A stretch of DNA of 64,000 nucleotides, taken from the NCBI GenBank assembly GCA_022072085.1, contig JAJVII010000013.1:55772-119771 (forward strand), given 5' to 3'. Below the pieces are notes generated by a model, which was given only the letters and a program-made list of their open reading frames with translations, did not search any database and was not told the DNA's origin. Source of the DNA: Phycisphaerae bacterium. Lineage in GTDB: Bacteria > Planctomycetota > Phycisphaerae > JAJVII01. The first letter of the stretch is position 1, and every line of letters begins with the position of its first letter. A program made the translations under genes and the position numbers. This document shows, in pieces, positions 18,721 to 27,761 of this stretch.

Positions 18721-19003
18721 ATGCAAGCTTTGCATGTTTGGTAAATGTGTGGTTGCATTTTATTGGACTTATGGACGTTTCGACTACAGTATATTGGCGA
18801 TTAAGTCCAGCTTTTGCGTTTCCGACCTCCGGCCGCGTGGCCGGGAGGTCGAAGGCTGGCTGTGATATACACCCGCCCTCGCCGAAGAGACTCATGGGTC
18901 TGAACCGATCAAGTCTCATCTTCTTCGTCTCGCTCGTCCAGCCCGCGTTGGGGTGCAGGCGGCCGCTCGCGATGCTACCGCTTCTGGCCAAGGGCAAGCT
19001 CGT
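18721..19003. other. AT-rich intergenic stretch with one GC hairpin
   Basis: About 280 bp with markedly higher AT content than its surroundings over 18720-18810. An imperfect stem (arms 18823-18834 and 18839-18851, one-base bulge) is the only strong structure. It lacks a T-tract on either strand, so it is not a convincing terminator. No gene is recognised. Confidence 0.4.
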
Positions 19004-19837
19004 TTAAACAAGCATGTATTCAGTTAGGTCGCGGCGGGGGCTCATGAGGAGAACGCTGCCGGCCGCCCAGTCAATCTCCACTTGATAACGCCCGCGCGTA
19101 CTGCGCATTTCCGCAAGTAGCGGGATGAACTTCTCCTTTGGAACCATCAACAGCCGATCTAGGGCACCACACACGAAGCAGACGAAGCCCTTGGCGGCCT
19201 CGTCAAGCAGTGACTGCTGACTCTCCCTGAACGTGAACCAGTACCAGTTCCCACGTCCTCTGGCATATCGCTTCGACGGCAGGCAGATGACAGAGACGCC
19301 GCGGTCAGGTGTCTGGTACGCGGATCGAGTCTGTCGAACTAACGCTACACCCAACTTGGCCGCGACTCTATCCACCGCTGCATCCCGCAACCTGCCGATG
19401 TCAGCCAGGCTATCTCCTTGTTCACCACCATCCTCGGCTAAGGTCGGCTCAGGAGCTGTGTCACCCTCTTCAACATCAGTAGACGTAGCGAAGATCAGTG
19501 AGACGATTGGATCGAGACGGGTATATTCCCTCGGCCTCAGTATCTCGCTAATCATTGTGCTTGTTGCAACATCATCGAGCCTCTCTCTCGCCAGCAGCAG
19601 ATTGCAGAGGGAGTCAACACTGACCAGTCGCGTGTCCCACGCAAACTTGGAGCCGCGCACCTGGGCCTCCAAGTCGCCGGTATCCTCCCGGCCGACGACA
19701 ATGAGCAGGGCCGAGCGGTCCTCCTCCACTCGTCGGTCGCGTATCAGGCTCGAACGGTACGAAGCAACGACGTTCAGGTTGACGCGAAAGACATCGGTGG
19801 TCTTAATCTCGACAACTAAGTAGAGACGCAGAAAGAA
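19004..19837 (-). pseudogene. 5'-truncated PD-(D/E)XK nuclease-like gene
   Basis: The frame is open from the stop codon at 19838 down to 19004 but has no proper start. It begins abruptly with FLRLYLVVEIKTTDVFRVNL. The E-x-K within VEIKTTD is the second half of a PD-(D/E)XK nuclease core, so the first half of the catalytic domain (with its Asp) is missing. Following segments (LLIVVGREDTGDLEAQVRGS, PREYTRLDPIVSLIF) resemble restriction-like nucleases that carry this motif. The break point coincides with the end of an IS630 transposase remnant read in the same frame. A shorter product from the internal GTG at 19729 would lack the nuclease motif. Function is probably lost. Confidence 0.7.
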
Positions 19838-20233
19838 TCACGCAGCCTTGTGAGTAACGTCATCATGGTCGAAGATGAATCCCATTTTGTTTCGCCGACC
19901 GTTGATGCAGCCGACACCTCGACGGAAGGCGGCTATCAAATCGTCGAGGGTCTTGAACAGGACGTTGGCCAAGACCGTTCGTTTCAAGTGGCCCCACAAC
20001 CGTTCGATCAGATTCAGGCTGGGACAATACGGCGGCAACCAGAACACGGTGATCTGGTCGGCATGAGCCGCCAGCCATTCGTGGACCGCCTTGGTGTGGT
20101 GGAACCGGCCGTTGTCGCAGACCAGTCGGATCTTCCGTCCGGCATAGGCGGCGACCAGCGCGGCCAGGAAGGCCAGGAAGTTCAGGCCGCTCTTGGTCGC
20201 TGCGACGGTGTAGGTGATCGCCCCGGTGCCATG
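19838..20233 (-). pseudogene. C-terminal remnant of an IS630-family DDE transposase
   Basis: About 131 codons reading GAITYTVAATKSGLNFLAFL, then KIRLVCDNGRFHHTKAV, then FWLPPYCPSLNLIERLWGHL. These carry the second Asp (CDN) and the Glu (NLIERLW) of the DDE triad of IS630/Tc1-like transposases. The N-terminal HTH and first Asp are absent, and the frame ends upstream against the stop of the DUF4365 gene. It is therefore a deletion scar rather than an active element. Terminal inverted repeats and a TA duplication were not identified. Confidence 0.8.
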
Positions 20234-20914
20234 TTAGCTAGATGGACTGTCCATGTCCATATCCCTTTGGGCGCATTGGTGAAGGCGGTCTCCCGGCGGC
20301 ACGGCAAATAGTGACGTTACGAATGGCACCTGAAGAATGGCAATAGCCCCCTTCTCGTTTTGCACAAACGAGATGCGACTACCTCGCACCATTGACTCAA
20401 TGTCCTGTCTGGCACGAATCCAACGTAGCCGTTGCTGGAAGGCTGGTCGGCGGACCTCGGCCAATTTGTGCGCGAAGTTCTTGTCTCCCGATTCCATATT
20501 CCTCAGGGGCCAGGTGACGTACTTCGCCGCCGATCGGAGAAATGTCTGGAGTTCCGTGATCAGCGCCTCATCCATGAAACGGAAGCGAACTTCGCGGGTC
20601 ACCGTGTCTATTCCAACCACGGCAAAGGGGCTATCGACGCGAAGTGCGGCCTCGGCATCAATACGGTCGAGTCGAATGCGGCCCTTGTGTTGCACAGACG
20701 TTGACCGCACCTGCACCGCCAGGACCGCGCCTGTCGCTTCTTCGGTGGGAGCGCCGAGCCTGCGAAAGACGGTGCAGAAGAAGTCAATTCCATAGTCATC
20801 GCCGGCCTTGACCGCCGCGAGTCCATGGTCCGGCGCCCATGCGGCGAAGATACCTTCACCCACTGCACCAATCTGCTGGCCCTTGGCCCGACGCTTGCCT
20901 CGCCTCTTCTTCAT
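20234..20914 (-). CDS. DUF4365-like protein (PD-(D/E)XK-like fold)
   Basis: A 226-aa protein with a very basic N-terminus (KKRRGKRRAKGQ), then IGAVGEGIFAAWAPDHGLAAV, KAGDDYGIDFFCTVF and VLAVQVRSTS. The E…D…QxR arrangement matches DUF4365, a PD-(D/E)XK-like domain common in defence islands, with Gln-Val-Arg where Gln/Glu-x-Lys is usual. The stop codon is immediately followed by the IS630 remnant in the same frame. The last residues (DMDMDSPSS) look atypical, so the true C-terminus may have been replaced at the junction. It lies 44 nt downstream of the Fic gene. Confidence 0.6.
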   Translation of the reverse strand: MKKRRGKRRAKGQQIGAVGEGIFAAWAPDHGLAAVKAGDDYGIDFFCTVFRRLGAPTEEATGAVLAVQVRSTSVQHKGRIRLDRIDAEAALRVDSPFAVVGIDTVTREVRFRFMDEALITELQTFLRSAAKYVTWPLRNMESGDKNFAHKLAEVRRPAFQQRLRWIRARQDIESMVRGSRISFVQNEKGAIAILQVPFVTSLFAVPPGDRLHQCAQRDMDMDSPSS

Positions 20915-20957
20915 GCATGGCTCCGATTACCGCAGGCCCGGGGAGTCGGCTGGGTCG

Positions 20958-22121
20958 TCAGGTGGCGGGCTCGTCCGGTCGCAGCTTGGCCGGCTCGTCA
21001 AGGATGTCCATGATCGCCGTCGCGCAAAAGACCCGCCCGCGCTGGCTGTCGGTTGTTTGCTTGAGGATGCCCAGCGACTTGAGCTTGTCTACCGCCCGCT
21101 GGGCAGTCGTGAAGGCGACGGATAACCGCTCGGCCACCTTGTTGATTGTCCAGAACGGGTTCTCCGCCAGCAGGTCCACCAGTTGCAGTGGCGTCTTGGA
21201 GGCAGCACCGGCGGTCTTCTGCCGCCATTGGGTCATCAGGCCGTTGATCCGCTCCGCCCGGCCGAGGGCATCCTCCGACATGCGGGCCACGCCATTGAGG
21301 AAGTACTCCAGCCAGTCGCCCCAGGCGCCCCTGGCCGTGACGGCCGTCAGGCGGTCATAGTATTCGCGGCGAGTCGCCTCGAAGAAGGCGCTCAGGTAGA
21401 GAAGCGGCGTCGGCAGCACGCCGCGTTCGACCAGGAACAGAGTGATCAGCAACCGGCCGACCCGCCCGTTGCCATCCAGGAACGGGTGGATCGCCTCGAA
21501 CTGATAGTGCAGCATTGCCGCCTGGACCAGCGGCGGGAGGTTCTGCTGGTGGAGGAACTTCTCCCACGCACTCAGGCAGCCCATCAGCTCGTCCGGCGGC
21601 GGAGGGACGTAGCTGGCGTTGTTCAGCGTGCAGCCGGGCGGCCCGATCCAGTTCTGGCTGCGCCGGAATTCGCCGGGCGTGGCCACCCCGCCGCGGACGC
21701 CGGCCATGAGCTTGGCGTGGACTTCCTTGACCAGCCGCAGTGAGAGCGGCAGCTTGCTCAGCCGCTTCAGACCATGGTCCAGGGCGACGACGTAGTTGGC
21801 CACCTCGCGAAGGTCCTCGGGGCTCCGATCCACCGCGGCCCCGGCGTCGGCGGCCAGCAATTCACCCAGGGTGGCCTGGGTCCCCTCGATCCGGCTGGAC
21901 AGCACGGCCTCGCGCTTGACGAACGGCCGGATGAGCAGGTGCGGGTTGGGCAGGCTGCGGCCCTCGCCGGCCAGCTGGCCGATCCGGCGGTCGGCATCGG
22001 ACAGCGATCGCATCATCCTGTCTGTCCAGGCCATCTCAGGCGGCAACGGCGCCGGGACGAACGCGTCGTATCCGCCCGCACAATGAATGGTCCGGCCGGG
22101 AACGTTGCGGGCTGGTTTCAT
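20958..22121 (-). CDS. Fic family protein (class II, N-terminal inhibitory motif, winged helix)
   Basis: A 387-aa Fic-domain protein. The catalytic loop HPFLDGNGRVGR (residues about 212-223) is complete, so it should transfer AMP or a related nucleotide moiety onto a target. The inhibitory helix motif (S/T)xxxE(G/N) is present as SSRIEG near residue 75, placing it in the self-inhibited class II. A Fic_N-like segment (LPNPHLLIRPFVKREAVLSS) precedes it. The C-terminal 70 residues (FWTINKVAERLSVAFTTAQR) form a winged helix, suggesting DNA binding or autoregulation. The start is the ATG at 22121, which has no Shine-Dalgarno but sits about 7 nt after a -10 box. The biological target is unknown. 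Confidence 0.88.
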   Translation of the reverse strand: MKPARNVPGRTIHCAGGYDAFVPAPLPPEMAWTDRMMRSLSDADRRIGQLAGEGRSLPNPHLLIRPFVKREAVLSSRIEGTQATLGELLAADAGAAVDRSPEDLREVANYVVALDHGLKRLSKLPLSLRLVKEVHAKLMAGVRGGVATPGEFRRSQNWIGPPGCTLNNASYVPPPPDELMGCLSAWEKFLHQQNLPPLVQAAMLHYQFEAIHPFLDGNGRVGRLLITLFLVERGVLPTPLLYLSAFFEATRREYYDRLTAVTARGAWGDWLEYFLNGVARMSEDALGRAERINGLMTQWRQKTAGAASKTPLQLVDLLAENPFWTINKVAERLSVAFTTAQRAVDKLKSLGILKQTTDSQRGRVFCATAIMDILDEPAKLRPDEPAT

Positions 22122-22128
22122 GCCAGAC

Positions 22129-22171
22129 AGGTTACTTGCGGTGGCGAAAATAGGCAAGGGTGTTATTTGCG
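22129..22171 (-). promoter_or_regulatory. Putative leaderless promoter of the fic gene with two operator-like direct repeats
   Basis: On the minus strand TTGCCT (22157-22152), a 17-bp spacer and TAACCT (22134-22129) are followed after 7 nt by the fic ATG, so the transcript would start at or next to the start codon. Two near-identical 10-mers, CGCAAATAAC (22171-22162) and CGCAAGTAAC (22140-22131), are 31 bp apart (three helical turns). One lies upstream of the -35 and the other overlaps the -10. The winged helix of Fic is a possible binder. Confidence 0.42.
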
Positions 22172-22446
22172 AATTACGCCGAAATCGAAAACGCCCGCAA
22201 CTCTTGTCAGCGGCCCCTGTTGGCGGTGACCCGCTGCTGACTCCTGCTAAGCGAGGTTCCGTCCGCCGAGGCTCAACCTGCCCACAGCCGGGTCGTTTCA
22301 GACTTGCTCAATGAAGTTCTCGCCCCACGGGCCAACCATCGAGACGCCCTCGCCAGTGACCAGCAACAAGGGGAAGTCAGGGAAGCCTCCGGATTTGCCG
22401 CCATGGCTCTGCAGGCAATCGAGATGCGAACGGCGGTTCCCCACCG

Positions 22447-22710
22447 TTACTTGCAGAACTTCCAACCCGCCCCCTGTAGCCGTTCAATTTCCTCGCGCCC
22501 GACTTCCCGCGACCGCTTGACGGTACCGAGGCGGAACCAGAAGTACTTGTTCAGTGTGTCGTAGATGACCTTTTGGATTCGCAACTCAATGAAGTTCGCA
22601 CGGATGTACAAACCTGGATACGGCTCAATGGGCAACTCAATCTCGCCGCACAGACTCACCCGCTTCCTGCCAACGACGTACGTTACCGTCGCGATGCCTC
22701 TGAATCCCAT
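22447..22710 (-). CDS. Hypothetical protein, 87 aa
   Basis: A small unrecognised protein. The ATG at 22710 follows GGAGAGG, and the frame has natural-looking composition with lower GC than its neighbours. The sequence alternates strands and charged turns (VGRKRVSLCGEIELP, FIELRIQKVIYDTL) and ends with a basic helix (TVKRSREVGREEIERL). No signal peptide or membrane segment is evident. It stands alone between fic and the nuclease-like gene. A longer start at 22785 is possible but has no ribosome binding site. Confidence 0.45.
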   Translation of the reverse strand: MGFRGIATVTYVVGRKRVSLCGEIELPIEPYPGLYIRANFIELRIQKVIYDTLNKYFWFRLGTVKRSREVGREEIERLQGAGWKFCK

Positions 22711-22990
22711 CGCAGCCTCTCCAACAAAGGCTCCGCTGACAACAACGACAACGCCACGGCACTTATACTTGTCCTGCCCGGACAAGGCAACCCCCGTTTC
22801 AGCGCGTCAGTGTCGAGCGCCCGCAGGCTCCACCGCGGCTGCGCCTGAGCCGTCCAGCAGGGATCCCGGAGCAGGGCCATGGCCGCTATCGCAAGGCAGC
22901 CAGAACAGCCGCTGACACCCGCTTGCCAAGGCGAGCGTTCCGTTGGAGAATGGCCGCTCAACGGTCAGGTGGGGAAAGGCTGGTGCCGGC

Positions 22991-23611
22991 ATGCTCAATG
23001 CGCTCACCGGTTCGCTCCAGGCACTCGCGGACGAATGCCTGAACGGCGGATTCGAAGCGCTGCTTGAGGCAGACGTTGCCGGCTGGCTGTTTCACTTTCT
23101 GCTGGCACGCCCGGCAATCACCGCCGGCAAACTCCACCTTCAGTCTCGCGTCGTGGGCGTTGAAGGTTTCATCGACGTCGCCCATGGGCAGATTGACTGC
23201 GACAGCCAAGCAAGGCCGGCGGTGCGCCCTGATCTCGCGCTAGAGTTGAAGCTGTTTCCAAGGATCGGGTTCACGAGCCAGCAGCATCGTGTTCACTTCG
23301 AGCACGTTCTCCACGACGATCTGCAGAAGCTTGGGCAGGTCAAGTTGCCTGCCTGCGTTTGCGCGGAGGTGCTGGTCGACGGGTACGGTTACTTGCAGGG
23401 GAAATACAGCGGCACCAATCGGTTGGCAGTCGTTACCCGGACTCGTAACGCTGTGTGCCCCGGCTCCCACATTCTTGCAGTCGAATTGTCCGGGGGCGCC
23501 TGGGGCGTTCGCCATATTCCAGCCGTTGGCGGCGACGGCCGGACTGTTCGGCATGCTGCGACCACACCTGACGGAGGAGATTCTGCCCGGGCTGAGAAGG
23601 GCGGCGAGTAG
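22991..23611 (+). CDS. Putative PD-(D/E)XK-fold protein, 206 aa
   Basis: I do not recognise a named family. The sequence has an N-terminal helical region (CLNGGFEALLEADVAGWLFH), then RPDLALELKLF in which a D and an E-L-K are spaced as in PD-(D/E)XK nucleases. A conserved-looking segment, HRVHFEHVLHDDLQKL, comes next, and a strand-rich C-terminus follows. The start is the ATG preceded by GAAAGG. It lies 78 nt upstream of, and in the same direction as, the 745-aa Mrr-domain gene, so the two may be co-transcribed parts of one defence locus. The nuclease assignment is an inference from the motif. Confidence 0.5.
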   Translation: MLNALTGSLQALADECLNGGFEALLEADVAGWLFHFLLARPAITAGKLHLQSRVVGVEGFIDVAHGQIDCDSQARPAVRPDLALELKLFPRIGFTSQQHRVHFEHVLHDDLQKLGQVKLPACVCAEVLVDGYGYLQGKYSGTNRLAVVTRTRNAVCPGSHILAVELSGGAWGVRHIPAVGGDGRTVRHAATTPDGGDSARAEKGGE

Positions 23612-23689
23612 GTCGCGATGCTTCGGACTTCTGCACAAAGGCATTTGGCTGGCCGACCCGCCGGATGGCGTTAAGCGAAAAGAGGGCCG

Positions 23690-25927
23690 ATGGATAAGCT
23701 GCCTACAGACGTGGCCCGGACGGTGAAGGCGTTCGAACAGGGCTGGGAGCGGATTCCCAAAGGCCCGGTCTCCCTGTCGGCCGCGGACCGCTCGCTTGCC
23801 TGGGATCTGCTGGCCAAGTCTCGGATAGGCCATCGGTTCGACGGCGCAGCCGGGGCGGGGACGCTGCCGCTCCTGCTCTTCAGGGTTGCGGACGGCCAAC
23901 TGGCCCGTGGGACGCGTCGCTGGCTTTCAGCGGGCGCTGCCGCCGACGATGCGTCCGCATTCATCGCCTACCCGTATGGCTGGCCCAGCGCATTCGGCGG
24001 CCTTCTGACCGTAACGGTGGCGCTGCGGTTCGCCGGTGCTGGCGCTCTTAAGCCCCGCGTCTGCGTTGCACCGGACGACCCCGTCTTTCAGCCCCTGCAG
24101 GCCGGCCGCTTCTTGGCCGTCTTTGCCGCTGGCAACGAAATTCTCGGCTCTCGCGAGATCGACCTTTGCGCCGATACCGCCTGTGGCGACTACTTTCGCG
24201 GACAGTGGCAGAGCGTCCACGATCACCGGCCCGACCTGCCAGACAGCATGGCAGCCTGGTGGGACGTCCTCGACCATTTGGGCATTTACGGGCCGCACCT
24301 GAGCGTTACCGACAAGCTCTCCATCGGGTGGGTCAAGAGGTACAACCGGGAAACCCGCATATTCATGTCCATGATGGCGGATCTGCATGGCGCGGGGCCT
24401 CTGCCCGAAGCGGATGGCCTGGCACCGGAGATTGCACCGCTTTACAACGCGATCAGGTCTGCAGCCGGGCAGCCGGCACCGATTATCGCGTCGATTCATC
24501 AGATGCAGCAATCAGACCCCTTCGCGATCATGAGGATTCTCTCCTCATTGCACGCCATACCCGATTCCGCCGTCGGTGAGGAGGTCGGCGGCCGGGAGAT
24601 CGCGTCGTCGGCCATGCTCCTGCGCCTGATGTCGTCCGACATGACCAATTGCGGCCGGCAATTGCCGTGCTTGGACGCCGACGGCGTCATCCGGCCCATC
24701 GAGCTTCACCCGGAGCATTTTCGAGAGTCGTTCCCGCCGGAAGAATACTGGCCACGGAAAGCCCGGTCGTTGCATCTCCACTGGCGCAGATACGTCACCG
24801 GTTCTGACACCCCGGTGGATTCAAGACTCGGCGCCGCCGAACTTGAACAATTCCCCGAGACAGACGATCCAGATCAAGCAGAGGCATCGGCGGATGCCTT
24901 GCTGGACGAGGCGGTCGAGGACAAGAAATGGACCATCCCACCGGGAGCGACCGTTGAGTTGGCGTTCGGGCCATTCACGCACGTGAACGTCTTTGAACAC
25001 GGCGCGGACGTTGGGTTTGTAGCACAAACGGCCGATGGGGATTTCGCAGTCTTTGGGATCGAACCACGCCAGCGTTTCCTAGTCTGCGACAATCTGGACA
25101 ACGTGCCGCCGGAGCGGGCGATAGCCATGGCCGCCGCAATCAAGCTTCTACTGTCGGCCGTGATTCGGGACTTCTGGGTGATTGAGCACCGAGAGGGCGT
25201 CTTCGGTCACCGACGGCGGGTGGATCAAGGGTCTGACAGGGCGCCGTCCAAGGGCGAGCCGGCCATCGTCTACCTGCCCCGCATCCAGTATACGCCGAAG
25301 CCGCGGTTGGACGAGTGCGCAGTGCAGCTGGCGCACCAGGAGCGGCGGGCCCACCAGGTGCGCGCGCACCTGCGGCGAGCTGACCGGGCGTCCTCCTATC
25401 AGCTCATCCTGGCCCGGAAGTTCAATTTTGACGTTCCGGCCGGCTACACGTTCGTCAAGCCCCATCAGCGTGGTCAGGGCCAGCGCGACGTGATCTATCG
25501 CAGCCGGTCGGCCATCCGCTCGCTCTATGAAACCGCCGCCGGGCCCGACGCCGAGACCGAACCAACTGCCTGGTTCCGCTTCGAGCGGGAAGTCCGAGAG
25601 ACCCTGGCGGGTTTGGGCTTTCAGATTCAGCATGTCGCTGCATCGCAACGAGGCGACGGCAGTATCGACATCTACGCGACGAGGGGCGACGAGCTGCACG
25701 AGGAGAACTGGGTCGTTCACTGCAAGCACTGCCGGGGATCACGTAAGGTCCCATCGAGGGCGGCGAGGGACTTGGCTGAGGCGCTGGCGGGCTATCCGAG
25801 CGGTACACGCGGGATGTTGATGACCGACGGCAAGTTCTCGCCGGGCGCTGCATCGACAGCGCAGGAGAACGCCATCAGACTTGTCGATGGCGATGAAATG
25901 CAGCGGGCCTTGGGCAACAGTCCGTGA
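23690..25927 (+). CDS. Large protein with C-terminal Mrr-type restriction endonuclease domain
   Basis: A 745-aa protein. The last 115 residues form an Mrr_cat-like domain: WFRFEREVRETLAGLGF, GDGSIDIYATRGDEL and WVVHCKHCRGSRKV. The Asp of SIDIYA and Lys of HCK fit the PD-(D/E)XK core, but the usual Gln/Glu before x-Lys is His, so catalysis may be altered. The first 600 residues are unrecognised: a helical part with MQQSDPFAIMRILSSL and an acidic linker (ETDDPDQAEASADALLDEAV) precede a beta-rich section. A GAGGG lies just before the ATG. Mrr domains usually cut modified DNA. With the preceding 206-aa gene it could be a two-component nuclease system. Confidence 0.7.
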   Translation: MDKLPTDVARTVKAFEQGWERIPKGPVSLSAADRSLAWDLLAKSRIGHRFDGAAGAGTLPLLLFRVADGQLARGTRRWLSAGAAADDASAFIAYPYGWPSAFGGLLTVTVALRFAGAGALKPRVCVAPDDPVFQPLQAGRFLAVFAAGNEILGSREIDLCADTACGDYFRGQWQSVHDHRPDLPDSMAAWWDVLDHLGIYGPHLSVTDKLSIGWVKRYNRETRIFMSMMADLHGAGPLPEADGLAPEIAPLYNAIRSAAGQPAPIIASIHQMQQSDPFAIMRILSSLHAIPDSAVGEEVGGREIASSAMLLRLMSSDMTNCGRQLPCLDADGVIRPIELHPEHFRESFPPEEYWPRKARSLHLHWRRYVTGSDTPVDSRLGAAELEQFPETDDPDQAEASADALLDEAVEDKKWTIPPGATVELAFGPFTHVNVFEHGADVGFVAQTADGDFAVFGIEPRQRFLVCDNLDNVPPERAIAMAAAIKLLLSAVIRDFWVIEHREGVFGHRRRVDQGSDRAPSKGEPAIVYLPRIQYTPKPRLDECAVQLAHQERRAHQVRAHLRRADRASSYQLILARKFNFDVPAGYTFVKPHQRGQGQRDVIYRSRSAIRSLYETAAGPDAETEPTAWFRFEREVRETLAGLGFQIQHVAASQRGDGSIDIYATRGDELHEENWVVHCKHCRGSRKVPSRAARDLAEALAGYPSGTRGMLMTDGKFSPGAASTAQENAIRLVDGDEMQRALGNSP

Positions 25928-25998
25928 TTGGTCTCGTGCCGACTTCTGTGGTAAAATCGCCCCACCTTGACTTGGCCGGATGTTCAAGACCATGGTCT
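25928..25998 (+). promoter_or_regulatory. Putative Wadjet promoter and nearby palindrome
   Basis: TTGGTC (25928-25933), an 18-bp spacer and TAAAAT (25952-25957) lie about 120 bp before jetA, the only promoter-like pair in the 148-bp gap. A perfect 12-bp palindrome, AGACCATGGTCT (25987-25998), follows and could be an operator. Both are motif matches only. Confidence 0.35.
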
Positions 25999-26075
25999 CG
26001 ATCATGGCGAGCGACGTCTCGGCGGCGTGAAGCAACCGAAGCCGCCGGCGCTTGCCCGGGCAGAGGAGCGGCCGC

Positions 26076-27761
26076 ATGTCCCACATGGGGGATAGTCCGT
26101 CGAACGGGACCAGTGCCGACGGCGGCCCAGTCCCACTCGATCCGCACCGCGTTGTCCGCCCCATGACTTTGCCCTTGGCCCAAATCACAGCTTTCCAATA
26201 CGTGACGGCGGAGAAGGCACAGCTCTACAGATCCATCATGCGAGTCTTCATGGAGGCGAAGACGCGATTCGCCCTCCACCTTCGCCCGGCCGATGTGTCT
26301 TCCGCCCTTGCCGACAAGTCATCGCTTGGCAAGCCAGATCTCGTTGAAGTCGAGCGTGCGCTGGCGGTCTTGTGCGACTGGGGTAATCTGGAGAAGCACC
26401 TCGATACGGCTGAGGTCGCGACAGTTGAGGAGTTCCTCCGACCACGATATCTCTATCGCCTCACCCAGGAAGGCCAGGCAGCGCAGCGTGCGATTCAAGT
26501 GTTCGAGGAGTCCATCGCGCAACCTGGCGAACTGCAAACGGCGGCATTGGGCGATATCCGCGACCTGCTGCGAGAACTGCAGGAACTGAGCAGTGCGCCC
26601 GAGCCCGACGCAAAGGTGCAGCGCACGCTGACGGCTCTCTGTGGCCGCTTCGACGAGTTGACCGGCCGCGCACAGACGTTCATCAGCAGCCTGCATCGCA
26701 CAATCGAGCTGCAGGGCATGGCGATGGAGGAGTTCCTGGCCTACAAACAACGATTGATTGACTACCTGGAGAAGTTCATCAACGAATTAGTGATCGCGTG
26801 TGTCGACATCGCCGAAACGATTGAACGTATTGAGTCGTTCGGGGTGGACCGGCTGTTGGACATGGCCGCGACCCGTGAGCTGATCGACGCCGTGGCCCCC
26901 AGTACAGAGCATGTTGCGGTTGCGAGGGACCGATGGCGTGTCCGGTGGCAGGGGCTGCGTGGCTGGTTCATTGGCGACTCGCTGATGAAGTCCCAGGCCG
27001 AGGAACTACGTGCTCACGCACGGTCTGCCATTCCGGTCTTGCTGCGCGCGGTGCTGGCCATTCACGATCGGCGGACCATGCGCAGTGATCGTACGGCCGA
27101 TCTTCGGACGCTGGCTCGCTGGTTTGCCGAGACTGATAGCGAGGGCGACGCGCATCGCCTGTGGCGCGCGGCATTTGGCTTGACGTCGGCACGCCATCTG
27201 CGGATCGACAGCGACAGCCTCGATACGCGGGCGGAGTCCCCCGTGCCTCCGAGCACGAGTTGGCTGGAGGCTGAGCCTTTGCGGATCTCCCCGCGACTTC
27301 GGCGAACGGGGCGATATACCCGCCGAGGTCGTATCGCCAATGTGATCTTGCGACAGGATGGGAAGGCTGAGCTGGCTGCACTCGCGGAGGAGGAAGCCAG
27401 GCAGATCGCGACGGCGCGGGATCGGCTTGCCAGCGGACGACGCATAAGGCTGGCTGAGATGTCTCTCCTGAATCCTCTGGAATTTGACCTGTTCCTCGAC
27501 CTACTGGGTGAGGCCCTCTCGAAACGTGAGTCTGAGGCGGAGACGGTGGAGGCGTATTCCACCGATGGTTCCCTCCGAATCGTCTTGGAGCCGATTCGGG
27601 ACGGTGCATGGGTCGTAATTCCAACGTCAATTGGTCAATTCGCTGGCCGAGATCACTACGTCGAGATCTGCGGCACATTTGAAGCCGAGGATAGGCGTGC
27701 GACTGTAGGCGGACTTCCAGAACAAACGCCCGTGCCACTTGCCGGGGAGGCGGCTCAATGA
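26076..27761 (+). CDS. jetA: Wadjet type II subunit JetA (TIGR02677-like, kleisin-like)
   Basis: A 561-aa protein starting at the ATG preceded by AGGAG (GTG/TTG alternatives upstream lack one). In Wadjet systems JetA is the kleisin-like, MukF-related subunit that links the SMC ATPases. The N-terminal part (FQYVTAEKAQLYRSIMRVF, VERALAVLCDWGNLEKH, RPRYLYRLTQEGQAAQRAI) is the winged-helix region of the TIGR02677 family. Long amphipathic helices follow (LRELQELSS, FDELTGRAQTFISSLHRTIE). The stop overlaps jetB by ATGA. The assignment rests on the family pattern and on the four-gene order jetA-jetB-jetC-jetD. Confidence 0.88.
   Translation: MSHMGDSPSNGTSADGGPVPLDPHRVVRPMTLPLAQITAFQYVTAEKAQLYRSIMRVFMEAKTRFALHLRPADVSSALADKSSLGKPDLVEVERALAVLCDWGNLEKHLDTAEVATVEEFLRPRYLYRLTQEGQAAQRAIQVFEESIAQPGELQTAALGDIRDLLRELQELSSAPEPDAKVQRTLTALCGRFDELTGRAQTFISSLHRTIELQGMAMEEFLAYKQRLIDYLEKFINELVIACVDIAETIERIESFGVDRLLDMAATRELIDAVAPSTEHVAVARDRWRVRWQGLRGWFIGDSLMKSQAEELRAHARSAIPVLLRAVLAIHDRRTMRSDRTADLRTLARWFAETDSEGDAHRLWRAAFGLTSARHLRIDSDSLDTRAESPVPPSTSWLEAEPLRISPRLRRTGRYTRRGRIANVILRQDGKAELAALAEEEARQIATARDRLASGRRIRLAEMSLLNPLEFDLFLDLLGEALSKRESEAETVEAYSTDGSLRIVLEPIRDGAWVVIPTSIGQFAGRDHYVEICGTFEAEDRRATVGGLPEQTPVPLAGEAAQ

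Noticed and set aside
18699..19007. 102-codon plus-strand frame before the truncated nuclease
   Set aside because: No ribosome binding site, spans the promoter region and hairpin, and the product has no recognisable pattern.
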